This document shows, one piece after another, positions 1 through 5,528 of a stretch of 5,768 bases of DNA; positions within the stretch are counted from its first letter, which is position 1; each line of letters opens with the position of its first letter. This DNA comes from Actinomycetota bacterium (GTDB lineage: Bacteria; Actinomycetota; Acidimicrobiia; Acidimicrobiales; Ilumatobacteraceae), in contig SYCH01000225.1 in the NCBI GenBank assembly GCA_005787025.1, forward strand, positions 1-5,768. Reading direction: 5' to 3'. The position numbers and the translations under genes are program-made. The notes under the pieces were generated by a model. It was not told where the DNA came from. It did no database searches and saw only the letters and a list, made by a program, of their open reading frames with translations.

Positions 1-846
1 ACCGCCGAGGACTGGTACCCCCACGAGCACGTGCCGTGGGAGCGCGCCGCGCAGTTGAAGGACGGCGGTTTCACGCACGGCGAGGCTCCGCTGTCGGCGG
101 GCGCCCGCTCGGCGTTGCTGGTGAACCTGCTCACCGAGGACAACCTGCCGTGGTACACGCGCACCATCTCGCGCATGTTCGGTGGCGACTCGGCGTGGGG
201 TGCATGGGCTCAACGCTGGACCGCCGAGGAGGGTCGCCACGCCATCGTGATGCGCGACTACATCACCGTCAGCGGTTTGGTCGATCCGAAAGTTCTCGAG
301 GACGGTCGCATGGCCCAGGTCAGCAGCGCCATCGTTCCCGAGCCGCTGTCGGCGGCTGACGGTATGTGTTACGTGGCCATCCAAGAACTGGCCACGCGCA
401 TCTCGCACCGCAACACCGGCACCCAACTGAACGACCCCGCTGGGTACAACGTCATGATGAAGTTGTCATCGGACGAGAACCGTCACCATCTCTTCTACCG
501 TGATCTGGTGTCCAAGTTCATCGAACTCGATCCGAGTGGTGCCATCGAAGCGTTGAAGCGTCAGGTGACCGGATTCGCCATGCCCGGCATCGGCATCCCC
601 GGTTTCATCGAGCACGCCAAGGCGATCGCCGGCGCCGGCATCTACGACTTCGCGATTCACCACGAGCGCATCATCATGCCGTTGGTGTTCCGGCAGTGGG
701 CCATCGACAAGGTGGAGGGCCTCAGCGCCACCGCCGAAGAGGCGCGAACCAGTCTGTTCAAGTACATCGACCGCGTGGCCAAGGTGGCCCGCCGTCAGGC
801 CGAGCGACTGGCCGAACGTCAGGCGACCATCGCCGCCGCGCTCTGA
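1..846 (+). CDS. Acyl-ACP desaturase, di-iron (5'-truncated by window)
   Basis: This is the C-terminal 281 codons of a soluble acyl-[acyl-carrier-protein] desaturase, which uses O2 and ferredoxin electrons to put a cis double bond into an ACP-bound acyl chain in the cytoplasm. The frame is open from base 1 (TAEDWYPHEHVPW, the usual family N-terminal region), so the GTG at 31 is an internal valine and the true start lies upstream. All six di-iron ligands are visible, counted by codon from base 1: E46 (in TEDNLPWY), E77 and H80 (EEGRH), E129 (IQELATRISHRNTG), E159 and H162 (DENRH). Their spacing is close to that of the plant stearoyl-ACP enzyme as I recall it. The family is usually about 330 residues, so some 40-50 are missing. 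The protein most resembles mycobacterial DesA1/DesA2-type proteins; position of desaturation and chain length cannot be read from the sequence. The stop at 844-846 is one base from the convergent aldehyde dehydrogenase stop. Confidence 0.93.
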   Translation, partial: TAEDWYPHEHVPWERAAQLKDGGFTHGEAPLSAGARSALLVNLLTEDNLPWYTRTISRMFGGDSAWGAWAQRWTAEEGRHAIVMRDYITVSGLVDPKVLEDGRMAQVSSAIVPEPLSAADGMCYVAIQELATRISHRNTGTQLNDPAGYNVMMKLSSDENRHHLFYRDLVSKFIELDPSGAIEALKRQVTGFAMPGIGIPGFIEHAKAIAGAGIYDFAIHHERIIMPLVFRQWAIDKVEGLSATAEEARTSLFKYIDRVAKVARRQAERLAERQATIAAAL

Positions 847-847
847 C

Positions 848-2209
848 TCACAGCACCTTGCGGAAGATCTTGGCCTTCTTCTCGGTGTAGGGCGGGTACG
901 CCAGCGACGGATCGATCTTGGTGCCGCGCTTCAGAACCGGCTTCAGGTGCTGGAACAAGCGCACGCCGGACTTGCCGTGGTAGCCGCCCATGCCGCTCTC
1001 GCCCACGCCTCCGAAGGGTAGGTGCGGACTGGTGAGGTGCATCAGGGTCCCGTTCACGGTGACGCCACCGGCGGTGGTGCGCGACAGAACGGTGTCGATC
1101 ACGCTCTTGTTCTCGGCGAACACGTACAACGCCAGCGGATGCGGGCGCGCGGTGATGAACGAGATCGCCTCGTCGATCGACCCCACGGGCACCACCGGCA
1201 ACAGTGGTCCGAAGATCTCCTCGGTCATGAGCGGTGAGTCCATGTCCACGTCCACCAGCACGGTGGGGGAGATGTAGCGCTCGTCCTCCTTGGTGTCTCC
1301 GCCCAGAGCGACGGTGCCGCCCGACATGAGGTGCCGGAGGCGGTCGAAGTGTCGCGGGGACACGATGCGTCCGTAGCTGTCGCTGGTGTGCGGGTTCGAC
1401 CCGTAGAACTCGTCGACGGCCTTGCCCAACTCGTCGATGAACGGCTGGCGCAACTTCTCCTCGATCAGCACGTAGTCGGGGGCGACGCAGGTCTGGCCGG
1501 CGTTCAACCACTTGCCCCACGCGATGCGTCGCGCCGACACCTTCAGATTCGCACTGGAGTCGATGATCACCGGGCTCTTGCCGCCCAATTCGAGGGTGAC
1601 CGGTGTGAGGTTCTTGGCGGCGGCGGTCATGACGATGCGTCCCACCGTTCCGTTGCCCGTGTAGAAGATGTGGTCGTAGTGCTCGGCGAGCAAGGCCGTC
1701 GTCTCGGGAACGCCGCCCTCCACCAACGTGACGGCCTTGGTGTCCATGTACTCGGGGACCAGGCGCGCCAACACCGCCGACGTGGCGGCCGACACCTCGC
1801 TCGGCTTCATCACCACGGCGTTGCCGGCGGCGATGGCTCCGGCGGCCGGCACCAGCAACAATTGCACGGGGTAGTTCCACGGCGCGATGACCAGCACCAC
1901 GCCCAAGGGCTCGGGCATCAAAACGGACTTGGCGGGCATCGTGACGATGGGCGTGGGCACCCGCTGGGGCTTGTTCCACTTCTTCAGGTTCTTCAGCATC
2001 AGCTTGATCTCGCCGGTGACGAAGGCGATGTCGGTGATGAATCCCTCGACGCCGGGCTTGCCGAGGTCGGTCTTGAGTGCGGCCAGGAAGTCGGCCTCGT
2101 TCTCCTCGAGCATGCGGATCATCTGCTCGAGTTGGTGCTTGCGCCAAGCGAGTGGGCGGGTGTGGCCCGAGTTGTAGACGGAGCGAAGGGTGTCGGCGAC
2201 GTTGGTCAT
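848..2209 (-). CDS. ALDH3-type aldehyde dehydrogenase
   Basis: A 453-residue NAD(P)-dependent aldehyde dehydrogenase that oxidises aldehydes to carboxylic acids in the cytoplasm. Visible motifs, from the ATG at 2209: PWNYP (oxyanion Asn112), KPSE (Lys135, cofactor), YTGNGTVG near 183 (Rossmann loop), ELGGKSP with general base Glu207, NAGQTC with catalytic Cys241, EEIFGP with Glu331 (cofactor), and PFGGVGESGMGGYHGK near the C-terminus. The short length without a long N-terminal arm, the NAGQTCVAPDY block and the PPYT ending mark class 3, which includes fatty-aldehyde and coniferyl-aldehyde dehydrogenases. No hydrophobic C-terminal anchor is seen, so it should be soluble. A GTG at 2215 would add two residues. 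ATG is preferred because no good Shine-Dalgarno precedes either codon and a -10-like box sits six bases before the ATG. It lies downstream of the alkylsulfatase on the same strand, which suggests a fatty-aldehyde substrate (inference). Confidence 0.93.
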   Translation of the reverse strand: MTNVADTLRSVYNSGHTRPLAWRKHQLEQMIRMLEENEADFLAALKTDLGKPGVEGFITDIAFVTGEIKLMLKNLKKWNKPQRVPTPIVTMPAKSVLMPEPLGVVLVIAPWNYPVQLLLVPAAGAIAAGNAVVMKPSEVSAATSAVLARLVPEYMDTKAVTLVEGGVPETTALLAEHYDHIFYTGNGTVGRIVMTAAAKNLTPVTLELGGKSPVIIDSSANLKVSARRIAWGKWLNAGQTCVAPDYVLIEEKLRQPFIDELGKAVDEFYGSNPHTSDSYGRIVSPRHFDRLRHLMSGGTVALGGDTKEDERYISPTVLVDVDMDSPLMTEEIFGPLLPVVPVGSIDEAISFITARPHPLALYVFAENKSVIDTVLSRTTAGGVTVNGTLMHLTSPHLPFGGVGESGMGGYHGKSGVRLFQHLKPVLKRGTKIDPSLAYPPYTEKKAKIFRKVL

Positions 2210-2215
2210 CCCCAC

Positions 2216-2221
2216 GTTCTA
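2216..2221 (-). promoter_or_regulatory. Possible -10 box for ALDH (leaderless)
   Basis: On the minus strand TAGAAC ends six bases before the ATG at 2209. This is the same distance as for the better box upstream of the sulfatase. It lacks the final T of TAnnnT and no convincing -35 was found, so it is weak. If real, the aldehyde dehydrogenase could be transcribed independently as a leaderless mRNA. Otherwise it is read through from the sulfatase gene. Confidence 0.2.
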
Positions 2222-2263
2222 TCCCGATCCGGGTAAACCGAAGTAGCCGAAAACCGACACTTT

Positions 2264-2279
2264 GGCGACCCAGATCGCC
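2264..2279 (-). terminator. Small hairpin between sulfatase and ALDH
   Basis: The minus strand reads GGCGA-TCTGGG-TCGCC, a perfect 5-bp stem with a 6-base loop, starting 9 bases after the sulfatase stop. No T-tract follows directly; the next bases are AAAGTG. It may attenuate read-through, stabilise the sulfatase 3' end, or be chance in GC-rich DNA. A second small inverted repeat (CCCG-ATC-CGGG, 2223-2233) lies just upstream of the aldehyde dehydrogenase start. Nothing else was recognised in this gap. Confidence 0.2.
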
Positions 2280-2288
2280 GGGGTGGGG

Positions 2289-4202
2289 TCAGGGTTCGAC
2301 GATGGGGAAGCCGGGGGTGAAGGTGTCGAGGTTGCCGAACACCTGCAACAGGGCCGTGGCGTCACCGTCGAGGGTGACGTTGCCGGCCTCGATCTGATCC
2401 ACGAACGTCGTCTGCTGGGTGAGGATGTCCACCAGCAACGATCGCGTGATCGTGATGCTGGCCACCGCGGAATCGTCGTGTCGACCCGGCACCGAGAACA
2501 GCGTCCGATGCGACAGGCCCAGCACCCACCTCTCGTCGGGGGTGCCGGCCATGTCGGGGAACGTCCAGTTGATGCGCGGGTTCAGTCCGCCCACGTTCTC
2601 GCTCTTCACGCGCAAGGAGATGGTGTCGAAGATCTGCTCGACGGTCATGGCCACCAGGATTCCTCGGGCCCGAGCGGCGCCCGGCCCGAAGTCCGGTGGT
2701 CCGAAGCGCAGTTCCTGCGCGCCCATCAGATAGGCGTTGCGAAACGTCGACGACTCGCTCTGGTATCCGAGTTGCTCCAGGATGTCGGCCTGCAGGGCCC
2801 GCGCCGTTTGGTTCGACGGGTCGGCGAACACCAGGTGGTTCACCAGCTCGGCACCCCAGCGATAGTCGCCGGCGTCGAACGCGGCGCGTCCGGCGGCGAG
2901 CACGTTGTCGGCGCCGCCGGCCAACTCCACGTAGCGACGGCCCACCTCGGTGGGCGGCAACTTGTTCAGGTTCGCCGGGTTGCCGTCGTACCAACTGAGG
3001 TATCGCTGGTACACGGCCTTGCTGTTGTGCACCAGGTCACCGTAGAAGCCGTGCGTGTGCTCGTGGGCCAGGAAGTCGTCGGGCAACCGCAGTTCCTCGG
3101 CGATCTCGGTGGCCACGTATCCCTTGTTGGCGAGGCGCATGGTCTGGTCGTGCGTCCACTTGTACAGATCGCGTTGCAACTCGAGGAACTCCCGCGCGTC
3201 GTCGCGTCCCCAGCGGGGCCAGTTGTGCGAGGTGAACAACACGTCGATGTCCGCACCGAACAGCTCGAGGGCTTCGTTGATGTACTTCGACCAGCGCAAC
3301 GAATTGCGCACCAGCGCGCCGCGAATGGGAATGAGGTTGTGCATGGTGTGCGAGCAGTTCTCGGCCATGCACAACGCCCTGAAGTCGGGGAAGAAGAAGT
3401 TCATCTCGGCCGGCGCTTCGGTTTCCGGGGTCAGCTGGAACACGATGCGCACGCCGTCGACGACCATCTCTTCACCGGTGCGCGTGATGTCGTGCGTGGG
3501 GGCGATGAGGGTGTTGGGGCCGACCGGGATCGCGTTGCCCAGTCCGCAGTCCACGTGACCGCGCGGCCCGGGCGGCAACAACGGTCCGAACTGGTACAGG
3601 GCGCGACGACCCATCGCCGGTCCGGCGATGATGTTCTCGCCCACCACCTCGTGCAGGAAGCCGACGGGTGCGATGACCTGGCATCGCCCTTCGTCCACGT
3701 CGGTTTGCGAGGTGACGCCGAGAACCCCGCCGAAATGGTCGGCGTGCGAATGGGTGTAGATGACGGCCACCACCGGCCGATGTCCGAGGTGCTCGGTGAT
3801 CAGGTCGTAACCGGCGCGCGCGGTGGCTTCAACCGTGAGCGGATCGACGACGATCCAACCGGTGTTGCCACGGATGAAGGTGATGTTCGAGATGTCGTAT
3901 CCGCGCACCTGCCACACACCGTCGGTGACCTCGAACAGACCGTGATGGGCGTTCAATTGGGCGTGGCGCCACAGGTTGGGATGCACCGTGTCGGGCGCGT
4001 CGTCGGCCAGGAAGGCGTAACGTCCGATGTCGGAGACCCGTCGACCCTGGGGATCGGCGATGTTGGTGTCGCTCAGCGCGGCCACGAACCCCCGACGCGC
4101 ACGTTCGAAGTCGGCGGGATCGAGAGCAGTGAACGACGCGGTGTTTCGCGCGCGAGTGTGCTCCGATGCCGGCTTGGGCGAGGGGTCAGGGACGAGGGCC
4201 AT
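2289..4202 (-). CDS. Class III alkylsulfatase, SdsA1-like (MBL fold)
   Basis: A 637-residue zinc-dependent alkylsulfatase that hydrolyses alkyl sulfate esters (SDS-like) to alcohol and sulfate. The metallo-beta-lactamase domain (about 90-330) carries THSHADH with His151, His153, Asp155 and His156, then Glu262 (TEAPAEM), Glu281 (AENCSHTMHN) and His326 (TSHNWPRWG). Each differs by exactly 18 from the SdsA1 metal ligands as I remember them (169, 171, 173, 174, 280, 299, 344). An alpha-helical alkylsulfatase dimerisation domain follows (about 330-480), then an SCP2-like domain (about 510-637) thought to bind the alkyl chain. Full length is close to the roughly 650 of the family. The N-terminus (MALVPDPSPKPASEH) has no signal peptide, unlike secreted SdsA1, so a cytoplasmic enzyme is expected. 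The ATG has no clear Shine-Dalgarno but a promoter sits directly before it. Primary versus secondary alkyl sulfate preference cannot be told. It is transcribed towards the aldehyde dehydrogenase, 79 bases away. Confidence 0.94.
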   Translation of the reverse strand: MALVPDPSPKPASEHTRARNTASFTALDPADFERARRGFVAALSDTNIADPQGRRVSDIGRYAFLADDAPDTVHPNLWRHAQLNAHHGLFEVTDGVWQVRGYDISNITFIRGNTGWIVVDPLTVEATARAGYDLITEHLGHRPVVAVIYTHSHADHFGGVLGVTSQTDVDEGRCQVIAPVGFLHEVVGENIIAGPAMGRRALYQFGPLLPPGPRGHVDCGLGNAIPVGPNTLIAPTHDITRTGEEMVVDGVRIVFQLTPETEAPAEMNFFFPDFRALCMAENCSHTMHNLIPIRGALVRNSLRWSKYINEALELFGADIDVLFTSHNWPRWGRDDAREFLELQRDLYKWTHDQTMRLANKGYVATEIAEELRLPDDFLAHEHTHGFYGDLVHNSKAVYQRYLSWYDGNPANLNKLPPTEVGRRYVELAGGADNVLAAGRAAFDAGDYRWGAELVNHLVFADPSNQTARALQADILEQLGYQSESSTFRNAYLMGAQELRFGPPDFGPGAARARGILVAMTVEQIFDTISLRVKSENVGGLNPRINWTFPDMAGTPDERWVLGLSHRTLFSVPGRHDDSAVASITITRSLLVDILTQQTTFVDQIEAGNVTLDGDATALLQVFGNLDTFTPGFPIVEP

Positions 4203-4208
4203 GCCGAA

Positions 4209-4236
4209 ACTGTAGGTGTCTCTCGTCGGTGCGCAA
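4209..4236 (-). promoter_or_regulatory. Sulfatase promoter, likely leaderless
   Basis: On the minus strand TTGCGC (4231-4236) is followed after 16 bases by TACAGT (4209-4214), which fits a housekeeping-type -35 and the actinobacterial TAnnnT -10. Six bases then precede the ATG at 4202, so transcription would start at or next to the A of the start codon. The absence of a ribosome binding site upstream of the sulfatase agrees with a leaderless mRNA. The element lies in the 67-base gap to the divergent isomerase gene and overlaps no other gene call. Confidence 0.45.
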
Positions 4237-4246
4237 GAATGAGGTC

Positions 4247-4273
4247 ATGGTCGCGAGCGGATCTCCACGATGA
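4247..4273 (+). CDS. Possible 8-codon leader peptide overlapping isomerase start
   Basis: ATG at 4247 opens a tiny frame reading MVASGSPR, whose TGA (4271-4273) overlaps the isomerase ATG (4270-4272) as ATGA. Such an overlap is typical of translational coupling. A GAGG lies only two bases before the ATG, too close for good initiation, so translation would be weak or leaderless. Eight codons can arise by chance; no function is claimed. Confidence 0.12.
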   Translation: MVASGSPR

Positions 4274-5046
4274 CCCGCTTGCTGTCCATCTCGGCGGGCG
4301 TCCATCCCGATCTGAGCCCCGCCGACATGGTGTCGGCGGCCGCGAGCGCCGGTTGGCCCGCGTGTGGCATCTGGTTCGACGGCGACACGTGGTCGGATCG
4401 AACCACGAACGAGGTTCGTCGTCGACTGGACGACACCGGAATCGTGGCGCTCGACGTCGAGCCGATCATTCCCGCCGACGGTTCCGACGATCACGCGGCA
4501 CGGTTGGTCGAAGCCGCCGCCCGGCTTGGCGCGCGTTTCGTGTTGTTCACCAGTCGACTGAAGGATCACGGGGCGACGGCGGCTCGCTACGCCGAGGTGT
4601 GCGCCATGGCCGAACCCCACGGCATCACGGTGGTGTGCGAGTTCCTCCCCATCTTTCCGTTGTCGTCGATCTCCATCGCCGATCAGGTCGTGTCGGGGGT
4701 ACGTTCGTCGAACACCGGAATTCTCGTCGACAACCTCCACCTGTCGCGCTCGGGGGGTTCGGTGGATGACGTCCGCCGACTCGGTCCTGAGAGGTTTCCG
4801 TACCTGCAGATCGCCGACGCACCGAACGAACGCCCGGCCGACATGGGTGCGTTGTTCGACGAGGCGCTGAACGGACGGCTGCTGCCCGGTGACGGCGATC
4901 TTCCGATCGCCGACCTGCTCGACGCCGTGCCCGACGTGGCGTTGTCGTTCGAGGTTCGCTCACGTTTCCTGCGCGAGACGTACACCGATCCGGTGGAGCG
5001 CGCCACGGTCTTGCTGGAAGCGGCGCGGCGAACCTGCGCCGAGTGA
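4270..5046 (+). CDS. Sugar phosphate isomerase/epimerase-like TIM-barrel protein
   Basis: A 258-residue protein of the xylose-isomerase-like TIM-barrel (AP endonuclease 2) superfamily, which includes IolE, IolI and hydroxypyruvate isomerase. Recognisable pieces: LLSISAG opening strand (4-10), repeated beta/alpha units (SAGWPACGIWFDGD; ARLGARFVLF), CEFLPI with probable metal ligand Glu124, LVDNLHLSRSGG with Asp154 and His157, LQIADAP with Gln180 and Asp183, LPGDGDLPI (205-213) and FEV with Glu228. Glu124, Asp154 and Glu228 sit where this family binds a divalent metal; Gln180 takes the place of the common His. The substrate is unknown. There is no signal peptide, so it should be cytoplasmic. 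ATG 4270 is the only ATG/GTG start in this frame, since an in-frame stop lies at 4240-4242; AGCGGA about 8 bases upstream is a weak ribosome site. It is divergent from the sulfatase and ends four bases before the stop of the KSI-like gene. Confidence 0.87.
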   Translation: MTRLLSISAGVHPDLSPADMVSAAASAGWPACGIWFDGDTWSDRTTNEVRRRLDDTGIVALDVEPIIPADGSDDHAARLVEAAARLGARFVLFTSRLKDHGATAARYAEVCAMAEPHGITVVCEFLPIFPLSSISIADQVVSGVRSSNTGILVDNLHLSRSGGSVDDVRRLGPERFPYLQIADAPNERPADMGALFDEALNGRLLPGDGDLPIADLLDAVPDVALSFEVRSRFLRETYTDPVERATVLLEAARRTCAE

Positions 5047-5050
5047 AGCG

Positions 5051-5064
5051 TCACCGTGCGGTGA
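5051..5064. terminator. Hairpin at convergent gene ends
   Basis: TCACCG-TG-CGGTGA is a perfect inverted repeat located where the isomerase and KSI-like genes meet. It forms a 5-bp stem with a 4-base loop and includes the stop codon of the KSI-like gene. Being symmetric it could act on both transcripts. No T-tract follows on either strand, so it would be an actinobacterial-style U-less terminator or only an mRNA 3'-end stabiliser. Confidence 0.3.
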
Positions 5065-5440
5065 AGTACTCGTCGAGGGCGAACTCGGTTGGTTGGTCGA
5101 AGAACGAGCGCACCGACACGATCAGGCCACGGTCGTCGACCGTGAAAATCTCGATGCCGTGTACTTCGACGATCCGATCGCCCAGATGGCCTTCGTTGTG
5201 CATCACCACTGCTGCCTCGCGGCCCGCCTCGACGATCTGGCGTGGATGCAGATACCAACGCCGCCCGGGGCGGAAGGAGCGATCCCACGAATTGTGAACC
5301 GCCTCGACACCCGTCTTCGGAGGTGTCCCCACCGGGTCCTCGAACGTCACGTCAGCGGAGAAAAGTTTCATCCATGACTCGCGATCCCGGTTGTTCCAGT
5401 GCGCGACATGATTTGCGACGGCGGTTCGGGCCAACCCCAT
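5051..5440 (-). CDS. Ketosteroid isomerase-like / SnoaL-like (NTF2 fold) protein
   Basis: A 129-residue single-domain protein of the NTF2-like superfamily (SnoaL-like polyketide cyclase/ketosteroid isomerase). The N-terminal helix NHVAHWNNRDRESWMKLF is followed by SADVTFEDPVGTPPKTG, which closely parallels the bacterial steroid delta-isomerase segment around its catalytic base; Asp35 matches that base. By eye alignment, the isomerase Tyr is replaced by His11 and the second acid by Glu97 (GIEIF). The C-terminal strand VSVRSFFD fits the fold. Substrate and reaction are not predictable; it may be an isomerase or a binding protein. The frame extends upstream to a GTG at 5494, but residues before Met-5440 do not look like the family. 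A TTG at 5434 lies 7 bases after GGAGG and is an alternative start. It is divergent from the lipoprotein gene and tail to tail with the isomerase gene. Confidence 0.85.
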   Translation of the reverse strand: MGLARTAVANHVAHWNNRDRESWMKLFSADVTFEDPVGTPPKTGVEAVHNSWDRSFRPGRRWYLHPRQIVEAGREAAVVMHNEGHLGDRIVEVHGIEIFTVDDRGLIVSVRSFFDQPTEFALDEYFTAR

Positions 5441-5446
5441 GCCTCC

Positions 5447-5452
5447 GTTGTA
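5447..5452 (-). promoter_or_regulatory. Possible -10 box for KSI-like gene (leaderless)
   Basis: On the minus strand TACAAC ends six bases before the ATG at 5440. The intervening GGAGGC would make a Shine-Dalgarno for the TTG at 5434 but is too close to serve the ATG. A CTGCCA 19 bases further upstream is a poor -35. The last base departs from TAnnnT, so support rests mainly on the shared spacing with the sulfatase promoter. Confidence 0.2.
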
Positions 5453-5470
5453 CACGATTCGGGGCCGGGT

Positions 5471-5500
5471 GTGGCAGGCGATCGGTTCCCGCACTACCGT
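5471..5500 (+). promoter_or_regulatory. Possible promoter of lipoprotein gene
   Basis: GTGGCA (5471-5476) and TACCGT (5495-5500) are spaced by 18 bases and resemble -35 and TAnnnT -10 elements. Transcription would begin near 5507, giving a leader of about 20 bases that contains the ribosome site AGGGGG (six bases before the ATG at 5529). The -35 match is only four of six, so this is tentative. Confidence 0.25.
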
Positions 5501-5528
5501 GGGGAGAGCGTTCCGTCAGGGGGAAATC

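Noticed and set aside
822..834. GGCGA-CCA-TCGCC inverted repeat as a terminator for the desaturase.
   Set aside because: It lies inside the coding sequence, has no T-tract, and short GC repeats of this kind are expected by chance in GGC/GCC-rich codons.
819..2147. A 442-codon minus-strand open frame over the aldehyde dehydrogenase.
   Set aside because: It is a shifted frame of the same strand as the motif-complete dehydrogenase, and its product is Arg/His-rich without any domain.
1331..2236. A 301-codon plus-strand frame antisense to the aldehyde dehydrogenase.
   Set aside because: Antisense shadow; repetitive His/Gly/Arg/Val composition and no family features.
4186..4740. A 184-codon minus-strand frame over the isomerase 5' half and the promoter gap.
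   Set aside because: It overlaps the well-supported isomerase and the sulfatase promoter region; product has no recognisable domain.
2262..4769. An 835-codon open frame on the plus strand, antisense to the sulfatase and running into the isomerase gene.
   Set aside because: It mirrors the sulfatase coding frame in GC-rich DNA, its composition is rich in Val, His, Gly and Arg with no recognisable domain, and it conflicts with two clear enzymes.
5441..5494. N-terminal extension of the KSI-like protein to a GTG at 5494.
   Set aside because: The added 18 residues do not resemble the fold, and the family homology begins just after Met-5440.
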